DNA of 58,351 nucleotides from CAYSLZ01 sp964468355 (GTDB lineage: Bacteria; Patescibacteriota; Microgenomatia; UBA12405; JAHJSD01), in NCBI GenBank assembly GCA_964468355.1, contig CAYXSV010000036.1:1-58351 (forward strand), written 5' to 3'. Below the pieces are notes generated by a model that saw only the letters and a list, made by a program, of their open reading frames with translations, was not told the DNA's origin and ran no database searches. Positions 24,877 to 32,689 of the stretch are shown one piece after another. Each line of letters starts with the position of its first letter. Position 1 is the first letter of the stretch. A program made the position numbers and the translations under genes.

Positions 24877-26233
24877 GGGGCTTAATTTTATAACCGGACT
24901 TGTTATCCTTAACTGAATAACCGAATTGTTCAATTTGACGCCTGATTTGATCGGCTTTTTCCCATTCTTTATTATTGCGTAAGTTTTTTCTTTTTTCGGC
25001 TAGTTCTAAAACTTGAGACGGAATTTCACTTGTTTTTACACTTTGTCCTAAATCCAGTCCCAAAATTTTATCAAAATCCAACGCTAAACTAAGTTTTTCC
25101 GGATTTTTCAATCCGGGATCCTCAATAACTTCCCAAAGTAAAGCAAGCGCTTGAGGAACAGCCAGATTATCGTTTATTAATTCAATAAAGTCCGAGCGGT
25201 ATTTCTGATAATTATTGGAAATAGAAATATTCTCCTTTTCTTCAAAATTACTTATCTTATATCTAAGCTTTTTTAAGCCATTTTGAGCTGACCGCAAACC
25301 TCTCCAGGTAAAATTCAATCTTGATCGGTAATGAGTCATTAAAAAAAGATAACGCAAATCCAAGGGGTCAAAACCCTTTTTTAAAACATCGTTTATCTCC
25401 AAAAAATTACCCAGTGATTTGCTCATTTTTTGACCTTCAATTTTTAAAAGCCCGGCATGCACCCAATAATTAACAAACTTTTGATTATTAGCTGATTCTG
25501 ATTGGGCTACTTCATTTTCATGGTGGGGAAATTTTAAATCCATTGCTCCGGCATGAATATCGATTGTTTTTCCTAAATATTTTTCCGCCATCACTGAGCA
25601 TTCAATATGCCAACCCGGCCTTCCTTTACCCCAAGGACTTTTCCAAAAGGGCTCGCCTTTTTTATGACCTTTCCACAAGGCGAAATCGGCTGCGTTTTCT
25701 TTATCATATTTATCATTTTCCACCCGAGTCCCTGATTTTGCTTCCTCCGGCTTAATTCCCGACAACTTACCGTAATCATCAATTTTACCAATATCAAAGT
25801 AAACCGACCCATCTTCTTTAACATAGGCGTAACCTTTATCGATTAACTTTTTAACCATGGAAATAATATCATCAATATGTTCGGTAACCCGGGGATATTT
25901 ATCAGCCGGAATAATATTTAAATCCTTTAAATCTTTTTTAAACATCGGAATATAACGTTCAGCTAGTTTTTCAATAGAAGTATTTTCTTTATCAGCTGTT
26001 TTGATCATATCGTCGTGAATATCAGTAATATTCAAAACATGGTTAACCTGATAACCGTTATAAAGAAAAACGCGTTTTAGTAAATCAAACGAAGTGTAAG
26101 TTCGGGCATGGCCTAAATGGCCCGGCCCGTAAACTGTCGGACCGCAAGTATACATTCTAACCTCGCCTTTTTTAATCGGCGAAAACTTCTCTTTTTTATC
26201 ACTAAGAGTATTAAACAGCTTAATTTTTGCCAC
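24869..26233 (-). CDS. cysS: Cysteinyl-tRNA synthetase
   Basis: 454 residues. Charges tRNA-Cys. Class I motifs: MYTCGPTVYGPGHLGHART with the zinc-binding first Cys and the HIGH-like HLGH, zinc ligands further on in GWHIECSVMAEKYLG and FPHHENEVAQSE, and KMSKS in EGQKMSKSLGNF. The C-terminal helical bundle is present but ends early (residue 454), as in compact CysRS. The 5' end overlaps the next upstream gene by 14 bp. Confidence 0.96.
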   Translation of the reverse strand: MAKIKLFNTLSDKKEKFSPIKKGEVRMYTCGPTVYGPGHLGHARTYTSFDLLKRVFLYNGYQVNHVLNITDIHDDMIKTADKENTSIEKLAERYIPMFKKDLKDLNIIPADKYPRVTEHIDDIISMVKKLIDKGYAYVKEDGSVYFDIGKIDDYGKLSGIKPEEAKSGTRVENDKYDKENAADFALWKGHKKGEPFWKSPWGKGRPGWHIECSVMAEKYLGKTIDIHAGAMDLKFPHHENEVAQSESANNQKFVNYWVHAGLLKIEGQKMSKSLGNFLEINDVLKKGFDPLDLRYLFLMTHYRSRLNFTWRGLRSAQNGLKKLRYKISNFEEKENISISNNYQKYRSDFIELINDNLAVPQALALLWEVIEDPGLKNPEKLSLALDFDKILGLDLGQSVKTSEIPSQVLELAEKRKNLRNNKEWEKADQIRRQIEQFGYSVKDNKSGYKIKPLD

Positions 26234-26693
26234 TTTTTATTTCCCTCCCTTTTCCCCTCTGCTGAATTAATGCTGTTCCCCGTTTCTTTTTAGTTCCGGT
26301 AGCCTCCAGGGGTGAGCCGGTCATTTTGGCTTCCTTCCTGGCTTGCTCCTTTTCTTCCTGCCGCTGTTTTTTCATTTCCTCAAGAAACCGCTCCTCTTGA
26401 GCATCTCTCTCTTTTTTTTCTTTTCTTACTTGCTGAATTTCTTGATCAACATTGCGGCCACCTGCTTGAGGAGATTTCTTTATACTTTCCTGTAAATCAG
26501 CAATTTCTTTTTCTTCTTTCTTTTTAACATCAGGGTCAACTTGTCCTTGATCTGATCCGCCGCCGCCAATAATTTCCCTACTCGCCTCTTCAGCCGCTTG
26601 CTCGGTCTGGTTTGCCACTTCTTTAATCGTTTCTCCGGCAAGTTGGCCCAAACCTTTTGCCGTATTCGATAAAATTTTTGGTTCTTTTACCAT
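26220..26693 (-). CDS. Charged, low-complexity protein of unknown function
   Basis: 157 residues. Almost the whole protein is Lys/Glu/Gln-rich and probably helical or coiled coil (about 55-125: KKKEEKEIADLQESIKK, RKEKKERDAQEERFLEEM). Short Gly-rich stretch GGGGSDQGQ at about 43-51 and a basic end (KKKRGTALIQQRGKGREIK). No membrane segment. Lies between ybaB and cysS with a 2-bp gap and a 14-bp overlap, so it is in the dnaX operon. It resembles unnamed conserved proteins of Microgenomates; no function assigned. Confidence 0.6.
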   Translation of the reverse strand: MVKEPKILSNTAKGLGQLAGETIKEVANQTEQAAEEASREIIGGGGSDQGQVDPDVKKKEEKEIADLQESIKKSPQAGGRNVDQEIQQVRKEKKERDAQEERFLEEMKKQRQEEKEQARKEAKMTGSPLEATGTKKKRGTALIQQRGKGREIKSGKN

Positions 26694-26695
26694 AT

Positions 26696-26977
26696 TTATA
26701 GACCTAAATCTCCCAGCGGTCCTTCACCCATTTCCTGCATCTTTTTAGCCGCTACTTTTTGAGATTTTTTAATTGCCTTATTGATCGCCTCAACAAGATT
26801 CTTATTCTCTTCGTTATTTATCAAAACCTCTTTTAGTTTTTGAGTTCCATCCATAACTACTTTTATCCCCTTTTCTTCAACAGTAACCTCTTCCTTACCA
26901 AGTACTTTTTTCATCTTTACCGCTTGATCTCTGAGCTGTTTTAATTTACCTAGTTTTTTAAATTTATCTAATGCCAT
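26696..26977 (-). CDS. ybaB: YbaB/EbfC family nucleoid-associated protein
   Basis: 93 residues. Dimeric DNA-binding protein usually encoded just after dnaX, as here. N-terminal helix LGKLKQLRDQAVKMKKVLG, the beta hairpin with VVMDGTQKLKEVLINNEE, and the C-terminal helix KKSQKVAAKKMQEM. A good Shine-Dalgarno sequence (GGGAGGTG) stands before the ATG, as expected for an internal operon gene. Confidence 0.9.
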   Translation of the reverse strand: MALDKFKKLGKLKQLRDQAVKMKKVLGKEEVTVEEKGIKVVMDGTQKLKEVLINNEENKNLVEAINKAIKKSQKVAAKKMQEMGEGPLGDLGL

Positions 26978-26980
26978 AAT

Positions 26981-28438
26981 TCACCTCCCTTCAAATATAT
27001 CCTTAGCTGTATTATACAAATTATTTTTTTTCTTACCAAGCTTGCATTTTATCTTAACACACGAATCAAAAACTTCCTCAATTCCCTTTTCAACAATACG
27101 GCGATTACGATGTTCTTCCAACTTGTCTTTATGAAACTGATAAAAAACTTGCAAAATGAGGGCGTCACCTTCAATTTTAGACGGTTGAGCCGCTTTTAAA
27201 AAAGCGGCAACCGAATGATTCATCGGCTTAACCGCCTCCAGCAATTCCTCCCATTTTTCTTTAATTTCATTCATTTCTAAGTTTACACTGCCTAACTTAT
27301 TCCTGGTATCTTTTAATTTTCTTTTCTTACCTTGCTTACTTTTCTTCTTATTATCATTACTCTCACTGCTCGCCGTTTGCTGTTCACTATCCGTTTTATT
27401 TTCTAAAAACTTTATCACTGCTAATTGAAAAGGAAGCTGAGGAATTAAAGAGTTTTTCTGGCGGTAGGCCGCTTCCGAAAAAAGATCAGATAATTTTACC
27501 AACTGACTGAGAGTGAATTTCCCAGTCAACGCGTCAAAATTAGAGCTTTTTTTGGCACCTGTTTTGGCTAAAATTAAATCCCGAATTAAGTTAAGCAGTT
27601 CTTTTAAATAATCACTAAACCCGGCCCCTTCGGCAGACAATTCTTCACCAATAGTCATCAATTGATCAAGCCGACTTTCAGCTATCAATTCTAAGACCGT
27701 CTCCGGCTTTCTTTTTTCCCAATGTCCCAACATTTCTTTAGCTTCTTTCCACTTGATTTTATCACCAAGGTTTAAAACTAAACTTTCCACCATTTTTTGT
27801 GCATCGCGAAATCCGCCCTCCGAAAGCTTAATTATTTTTTCAACAACTTTATCATCAATGTTTAAATTCTCTCCTTGAATAACTTTTTTTAAACTTCGTT
27901 TCACTTCATCAGGCGTTCCTCTCCTAAAATCTATTCTTAATAGCCGGGACATAACCGTTGGAATAATTTTATCCGGATCAGTAGTGCATAAAATAAAGAT
28001 AACGTGAGCCGGCGGTTCCTCTAAAGTCTTTAAAAGCGCGTTAAACGCTTGATTGGTTAACATATGAACTTCGTCAATAATGTAAACCTTGTATTTTGCT
28101 TTTATCGGTGCAAGACCGATTTTCTCTTTTAACTGCCGGATATCATCAATACCGCGGTTAGAAGCGGCGTCAATTTCAATAACATCCAAGCTTGTTCCCC
28201 GCGTAATTTCCTGACAAACTTCACAACGGTTGCAGGGTTCAATACCTTTTTTATCGGAGCAATTAACAACTTTAGCAACTATGCGAGCAGCCGAAGTTTT
28301 ACCGGTACCTTTCGGACCGGCAAATAAAAAAGCATGAGGAATACTTTTTTTGGTCAATATTTTTTTAAGTTCCCGGCGGACATTTTTTAAATCCAGGTCC
28401 TCAATAGTTTGCGGTCGATATTTTAAAAAATACATCAC
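26981..28438 (-). CDS. dnaX: DNA polymerase III subunit gamma/tau
   Basis: 485 residues. Clamp-loader ATPase. Walker A in FAGPKGTGKTSAARIVAKV (about residues 41-59), zinc module C-x8-C-x2-C-x2-C (NCSDKKGIEPCNRCEVCQE), Walker B in YIIDEVHML, sensor 1 in ILCTTDPDKI and SRLLRIDFRR. Domain III and a charged linker follow, and the C-terminal part (from about 395) is a short tau-like region. The ATG overlaps the ybeY stop in ATGA-like fashion, and ybaB follows. Confidence 0.95.
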   Translation of the reverse strand: MMYFLKYRPQTIEDLDLKNVRRELKKILTKKSIPHAFLFAGPKGTGKTSAARIVAKVVNCSDKKGIEPCNRCEVCQEITRGTSLDVIEIDAASNRGIDDIRQLKEKIGLAPIKAKYKVYIIDEVHMLTNQAFNALLKTLEEPPAHVIFILCTTDPDKIIPTVMSRLLRIDFRRGTPDEVKRSLKKVIQGENLNIDDKVVEKIIKLSEGGFRDAQKMVESLVLNLGDKIKWKEAKEMLGHWEKRKPETVLELIAESRLDQLMTIGEELSAEGAGFSDYLKELLNLIRDLILAKTGAKKSSNFDALTGKFTLSQLVKLSDLFSEAAYRQKNSLIPQLPFQLAVIKFLENKTDSEQQTASSESNDNKKKSKQGKKRKLKDTRNKLGSVNLEMNEIKEKWEELLEAVKPMNHSVAAFLKAAQPSKIEGDALILQVFYQFHKDKLEEHRNRRIVEKGIEEVFDSCVKIKCKLGKKKNNLYNTAKDIFEGR

Positions 28439-28791
28439 TTTGCAACTAAATTTCCTATTCCGTGTTCTAGTAATTCCTCAATAATTTCACTAACCATTCT
28501 CTGCCTTTGTCTAGCTTCTTTTCTGGCTAAAGGAAAACAAACAACAATATCCCCAATCCTTAAAACATTATCCGGACCTTTTTCGTGAAGTGGAAAGGCC
28601 AAAACCTTAGGAATATATTCTTTATTACGATAATCTTCGTTTAATTCTTTGGCTTTTCTTTTACCAACAAAATTCAAGCTTAATTCAACTTCGTCGGGAA
28701 ATTGATATTTATCTAAAATGTCTTGAGCAATTTTCCTGATTTCCTTAATATCCAAAGGATAACGCGGGTCTTTTTTAATTAATATCTTCAT
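28435..28791 (-). CDS. ybeY: YbeY-like protein, C-terminally shortened, metal triad missing
   Basis: 118 residues against about 150 in typical YbeY (endoribonuclease/rRNA maturation). Conserved parts: VELSLNFVGKRKAKELNEDYRNKEYIPKVLAF, where the Arg of the LNxxYR motif is present but the usual TDVLSFP is PKVLAFP, and IGDIVVC. The metal-binding HGxLHLLGYDH is replaced by a short end, EHGIGNLVAK, so only the first histidine remains. The stop codon overlaps the dnaX start, so this end is not an obvious frameshift. Activity as a metal-dependent nuclease is doubtful. Confidence 0.8.
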   Translation of the reverse strand: MKILIKKDPRYPLDIKEIRKIAQDILDKYQFPDEVELSLNFVGKRKAKELNEDYRNKEYIPKVLAFPLHEKGPDNVLRIGDIVVCFPLARKEARQRQRMVSEIIEELLEHGIGNLVAK

Positions 28792-29219
28792 TGGCTGTTA
28801 AGGTGACGTTTAACAACTTTCGAAACTTTTGAACCGTCAGCTCTTCCTTTAACTTTACTCATAACTTGACCCATAATTTTTCCAAAGTCCGGCTGGTCAA
28901 CCTTGTCAGCAACATCCGATACTATATTTTCAATTTCTTTTTCTGAAAGCATTTCAGGTAAATAACGTTGTAAAATTTTAATATCTTTTTTTTCTTTATC
29001 AGCCAAATCTTGACGGCCGCCTTTTTTAAACATTTTTAAGGCCTCTTTTTTGTTTTTTAATTCTTTTTGAAGGACCCTTAGGCCGTCAAAATCACTATCT
29101 CTTGCTTCTTCTGCCTGTAAAAGTGAGTAAAGATATTTCAAACTGTCTGACAAGTCTTTCTCACCGGATTTCATTGCTTTTTGGGCATCGTTTTTAATTT
29201 TTTTCATTAAATTGTTCAT
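28788..29219 (-). CDS. yqeY: YqeY/GatB-like protein
   Basis: 143 residues, normal for YqeY. Related to the tail domain of GatB; its precise role is unknown though it often sits next to rpsU, as here. Helical N-terminus (DAQKAMKSGEKDLSDSLKYL), the polylysine/helix region (KKEALKMFKKGGRQDLADKEK), the YLPEMLSEKEIENIV motif and the C-terminal QVMSKVKGRADGSKVSKVV are all present. Start is 2 bp after the rpsU stop codon. Confidence 0.92.
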   Translation of the reverse strand: MNNLMKKIKNDAQKAMKSGEKDLSDSLKYLYSLLQAEEARDSDFDGLRVLQKELKNKKEALKMFKKGGRQDLADKEKKDIKILQRYLPEMLSEKEIENIVSDVADKVDQPDFGKIMGQVMSKVKGRADGSKVSKVVKRHLNSQ

Positions 29220-29220
29220 A

Positions 29221-29394
29221 TCAGTTTCCTTTTTTTAATGCTTTCTTTTTCTCATATCTTTTCTGAGACGGTTTGACAAACTCCTGTCTATCCCGGATAT
29301 CGTCAATTATATTAGTCTGTTTGATAAGTTGATAAAACCGGTTAAGCATATCATGTATTGATTCTCCTTTTTTTCTTTTAACCACAATTGGCAT
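29221..29394 (-). CDS. rpsU: 30S ribosomal protein S21
   Basis: 57 residues starting MPIVVKRKKGESIHDML and containing NRFYQLIKQTNI, IRDRQEFVKPSQKR and a basic end, all typical of bS21. It is short, as bS21 always is. The start at 29394 is preceded by a Shine-Dalgarno GGGAGGTG (about 29405-29412, minus strand). It starts the rpsU-yqeY-ybeY-dnaX-ybaB run. Confidence 0.95.
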   Translation of the reverse strand: MPIVVKRKKGESIHDMLNRFYQLIKQTNIIDDIRDRQEFVKPSQKRYEKKKALKKGN

Positions 29395-29424
29395 TGCATA
29401 TCAACACCTCCCTTCATATTATTT

Positions 29425-29507
29425 CGTAACATGAAACACGTAACCCGTAACACGAAATCCCAAAAAATATTATATGTTACATGTTACTTGTTATTTGTCA
29501 CGTTACT
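29425..29507. repeat. Inverted-repeat element rich in CGTAAC words, copy 1
   Basis: Starts with a 34-bp sequence (29425-29458) repeated exactly at 29553-29586, built from CGTAACATG / CACGTAACCCGTAACACG words. The second half (29470-29507) is an imperfect inverted version (GTTACATGTTACTTG). Lies upstream of rpsU on the far side of its promoter. Confidence 0.7.
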
Positions 29508-29552
29508 TTTAGTTTAACAAAGAATTATGTGAAGGACAATAGTTAAAAAAAA

Positions 29553-29622
29553 CGTAACATGAAACACGTAACCCGTAACACGAAATAAAAAAAGATTTTG
29601 CATGTTACTTATTACGTTAACT
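29553..29622. repeat. Inverted-repeat element rich in CGTAAC words, copy 2
   Basis: Second copy of the element at 29425-29507, with the first 34 bp identical and the inverted half shortened (CATGTTACTTATTACGTTAAC). The right edge runs into the 3' end of the 29617 gene. A related word run appears after topA (57709-57735). Confidence 0.7.
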
Positions 29623-30246
29623 ATTCTCGTCTAAACAAAGAATCCAATCTCTTGTATTTACCGTCCCATTGTCATCAAAATCATACCTGGTATCACTTGT
29701 CCCAAATTTTTCTTTAAATTCACTTTTATCACAACTGGTTACTTTTTCAGACGGTTCAGACGGTTCAACCGGTTGTGTAGTAGCTTGCGGCTTCGGGCTC
29801 GGTTCAGCTGCCGGCATGTCCGTCGGCTCGACAACCGGCTCCGGCTCTTGAGATGCTGCCCCTTCTTCCTCTTTAGTTTTAAAAGAATAAGGAATACCGT
29901 TATTATCAAAAATCTCATCGTCTATTCTTAACCTAAAATAATAAGTCGTCTCTGATTTAAGCGGTGATAAAACCACCCGATGAGTTGTCCCCGGCTGATT
30001 TTCCAAAGCTCTTAAAAGCAAGCTGGCTGGAGTTGTACCATACTCGACAGTACCTTGGACTTCATTATCAGTCTGCCAGCTGACGGTCGCTGATTTAACA
30101 TCGGCCTCAACCCGGACATTCTGCGGTTCTTTTCCACCGGAAGCACCACTTAAATAAGTTTTAGCAGTTCTTACTCCAACTGCAGCTAAAACTCCGGTTA
30201 ATAACAAAATTACAATTATAATGACTGATTTTACCTTTTTCTTCAT
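29617..30246 (-). CDS. Anchored Fn3-like protein with a C-terminal EF-hand half-dockerin
   Basis: 209 residues from ATG 30246, which overlaps the previous stop (ATGA). N-terminal membrane segment (about 5-24). Residues about 40-125 form an Fn3-like beta domain (VRVEADVKSATVSWQTDNEVQGTV..., with TTYYFRLRI) like the one in purple acid phosphatases. A Pro/Glu/Thr linker (PEPVVEPTDMPAAEPSPKP) follows, then one calcium loop YDFDDNGTVNTRDW flanked by cysteines (TSCDKSEF and ILCLDENS). Last gene of the surface-protein run. Likely a small dockable surface module. Confidence 0.7.
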   Translation of the reverse strand: MKKKVKSVIIIVILLLTGVLAAVGVRTAKTYLSGASGGKEPQNVRVEADVKSATVSWQTDNEVQGTVEYGTTPASLLLRALENQPGTTHRVVLSPLKSETTYYFRLRIDDEIFDNNGIPYSFKTKEEEGAASQEPEPVVEPTDMPAAEPSPKPQATTQPVEPSEPSEKVTSCDKSEFKEKFGTSDTRYDFDDNGTVNTRDWILCLDENS

Positions 30247-30914
30247 AATGCTAACACCCAACTAAATAATAACATAATTCCTCCACCCAATGCAGCGATA
30301 AGTAAAGGAGTTTCTATACCTGTTTCCGGAAGCTCGCTCGGTGTAGGTGTTGGTTCTTCAGGAGCAGAAGTCGGCTGGGGTTCTTCTGTTGGTTCCGGTT
30401 CTCCGGCCCCGATTACGTAACTGCCGCTGCCGCAAGCAGCACAGTCAATTAAATCATTTCCCTGTTGATCCCAAATTGCAGAGTCAGTATCAACCCCGGA
30501 TTCACATAAAAAAGAAACTGAAGCTGTCCCTTCGGCAGTTGCTTCAAAACTAATAGTTGCAATTTCACCAACTCCGCTGTTGGTTACCAAGGCCTGTTCA
30601 GAAAAAGAATAAATCGTCAGCTTACCATTAGCGTTTTCAATATTATAATCAAACCCGGAAAAGAAATCACCTGCTGAAACCTGGTTAACTTTTAATTTAT
30701 TCTGGTCAAAACTAATTAAAGCGTCAGCGGCCATTGCTTCCTTATCTCCGGTGTCAATCTGAACAACCACATCAAAATTATCGCCAACATTATAATTACC
30801 TTCCGAGGGTTCAAAATACAAACGCGGACCGGCCTTAGCACCTACGGCAGATGCATGCCATATAAAAACAAAAACGATTATTGGTAATCCTAACCATTTT
30901 AATATTTTGTTCAT
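30243..30914 (-). CDS. Cohesin-domain surface protein with LPETG sorting signal
   Basis: 223 residues. Signal peptide (about 1-25). A cohesin-like beta sandwich from about residue 28 to 165: LYFEPSEGNYNVGDNFDVVVQIDTGD, shown in part, MAADALISFDQNKLKV, GEIATISFEATAEGTASVSF. A Pro/Thr/Glu linker (PEPTEEPQPTSAPEE) leads to LPETGIETP and a hydrophobic tail (LLIAALGGGIMLLF) at the very end, the layout of a sortase substrate, though the basic residues after the hydrophobic stretch are missing. Would be attached covalently by a sortase such as that at 47817. Confidence 0.8.
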   Translation of the reverse strand: MNKILKWLGLPIIVFVFIWHASAVGAKAGPRLYFEPSEGNYNVGDNFDVVVQIDTGDKEAMAADALISFDQNKLKVNQVSAGDFFSGFDYNIENANGKLTIYSFSEQALVTNSGVGEIATISFEATAEGTASVSFLCESGVDTDSAIWDQQGNDLIDCAACGSGSYVIGAGEPEPTEEPQPTSAPEEPTPTPSELPETGIETPLLIAALGGGIMLLFSWVLAL

Positions 30915-30921
30915 TTAAACC

Positions 30922-31506
30922 TTATTCAATATTCAAAACTAAATCTTCTTTAGTAAAACCGAACTCTTCTCCTCCGCCGGCAAGTACAGTACCTTCACTT
31001 CCTACAGGGGCGTAAACTTCAATCTTAGTTTGACCGGCAGCTAAACCCACCAATTTTATAGTCGATAAATTGGTTTGACTTCCTGCCTCAAAAACTACCC
31101 CTTCCGGAGCGTCGGTTTCAACCATAGAAATTAATACCCTTTCTTTTTCCGGCTCAACCCAATTACGGCCGACAAAAGAAAATTCGTCGGTAGGATCAGC
31201 CCCGATAATTTCAACTACATCCGGGTCATATTTAAGATAAATATCAACCCCGTCCAGATTTATCGTTTTTAAAGCAGTTAAAACTACTTTAAACGACTCC
31301 TCTTCTCCAGCACTTATTTGATTTTCACCTTCCAAGCTTATTATCGCCGGTTCTTGAACTTCGTTTATCTCATTCGGTGATGAAAAACGTTCTTTTACCG
31401 AGCCGGTTTTTAACTGTAATCGATTTACTACAATTACACTTTCTAAAATAATTAGTAAAGCCAAGGCCGGAATCAACCATTTCGTTTTTTCTATATTAAA
31501 ATTCAT
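30922..31506 (-). CDS. Membrane-anchored cohesin-like protein
   Basis: 194 residues. One N-terminal membrane segment (about 10-27), then a single cohesin-like domain (about 52-193) with SAGEEESFKVVLTALKTI, LDGVDIYLKYDPDVVEIIGAD (split by eye) and NLSTIKLVGLAAGQTKIEVY. The typical cohesin pattern YDPxxVEI is clear. No dockerin, no sorting signal. It faces outward and would hold a dockerin-bearing partner. Confidence 0.75.
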   Translation of the reverse strand: MNFNIEKTKWLIPALALLIILESVIVVNRLQLKTGSVKERFSSPNEINEVQEPAIISLEGENQISAGEEESFKVVLTALKTINLDGVDIYLKYDPDVVEIIGADPTDEFSFVGRNWVEPEKERVLISMVETDAPEGVVFEAGSQTNLSTIKLVGLAAGQTKIEVYAPVGSEGTVLAGGGEEFGFTKEDLVLNIE

Positions 31507-31562
31507 TTTATTTATTTCACCCCTTATTAATTAATAACATTTAATTAATCTATTTTCAAGAT

Positions 31563-32687
31563 TTAAAGTTCGTCTTCGTATTTTGTACTCAGTGTTTCCA
31601 GGAAAAAGACAACATCCTGTGAATTGACAATCCCGTTAAAATTAATATCTTCTTCGATTTCACCTTCAACCATTAATGCTTGTTTCAAAGTGGTAAAATC
31701 AGCGCTGTTAACTACACCGTTTTGGTCAATATCCCCGGGCTCCAAATTAAGAGCAGTCCAATCAAACTCGTTTTCGCCGGCATTCAAAGTAATACCTTCC
31801 TCGCCGAGCCAGCAGTGTTCCACCTGCTCATCCTCACAAAAACGGCGGGCTAAATGGACCGGACCTTTTATTAAAACTGCATAGTTGTCCCCCGGCTCAA
31901 CCCCGACTAATTCTAAACTACCTGTCCCCACGGCTTGGTTATCAAATTCAACCATTACATCTTTATACCTTTGACTGATTCCATTACCTTTCACAATTAC
32001 GTCAACCGGCTGTGTTCCAATATCTTCAACAATTTTTTCCTGATTATTAACCAAATATTTTGTTCCTCCAAATGTAATTTGAAAAGACAATTCCGGCCAG
32101 CCGGCAGGCGGTTCAGTAGGAATTGGCGTCGGTTCGCCCCCTAAAACATCAATCTCCGCGTCGGAAAATGAACCAATATCCAAAACTCTATCATCAACTC
32201 CTTCAACCCCCTTTGACCCGACAAATGAAACAGCTGCTGTTTTAGACAGAGTACTACTGCCTTCATTTAATAATTTAAATTTAAAACCAGCTAAATTGAA
32301 CGGTTCAGCCGGAATTTGGCCGTCTGATTTTAAATATGAAACGGTTTCAACTACCCCCTCGTCAACTACCTGAGAAACGCCGTTATAATTCTCATTTAAT
32401 TCCACCGATTGAAATTCCAGAATATTAGGGTCATAACTAATACTGAAATGACCGCCGCTGACTAAATATTCTTCAGGCAGTACCTGCAATTGAACATTAG
32501 CTGTTTCTTGATCAAGGTCAACTTCTTGAACATCCGGAAGAAGCTGTAAGTTAATTTCTCCATAGGCAGCTTCTCTTCTTACTTCCTGGGTCTGCTTTAC
32601 CAAAATTAAACCGGCAAAGACGGATATAAAAGGAATTAAAAGTAACAAAACCAATATCCTATTTTTATAATCTTTTTGATTAGTCAT
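31563..32687 (-). CDS. Anchored cohesin protein with C-terminal dockerin
   Basis: 374 residues. N-terminal membrane segment (about 11-29) is followed at once by QTQEVRREA, a motif shared with the neighbours. Cohesin-like domain about 42-180 (VQLQVLPEEYLVSGGHFSISYDPNILEF, in parts). A second beta domain about 200-300 (ELSFQITFGGTKYLVN). The C-terminus has two dockerin type I-like calcium loops: GDIDQNGVVNSADFTTLKQAL and DINFNGIVNSQDVVFFLETL. Both binding partners in one polypeptide suggests it can form chains with other cohesin proteins. Confidence 0.8.
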   Translation of the reverse strand: MTNQKDYKNRILVLLLLIPFISVFAGLILVKQTQEVRREAAYGEINLQLLPDVQEVDLDQETANVQLQVLPEEYLVSGGHFSISYDPNILEFQSVELNENYNGVSQVVDEGVVETVSYLKSDGQIPAEPFNLAGFKFKLLNEGSSTLSKTAAVSFVGSKGVEGVDDRVLDIGSFSDAEIDVLGGEPTPIPTEPPAGWPELSFQITFGGTKYLVNNQEKIVEDIGTQPVDVIVKGNGISQRYKDVMVEFDNQAVGTGSLELVGVEPGDNYAVLIKGPVHLARRFCEDEQVEHCWLGEEGITLNAGENEFDWTALNLEPGDIDQNGVVNSADFTTLKQALMVEGEIEEDINFNGIVNSQDVVFFLETLSTKYEDEL

Positions 32688-32689
32688 TT

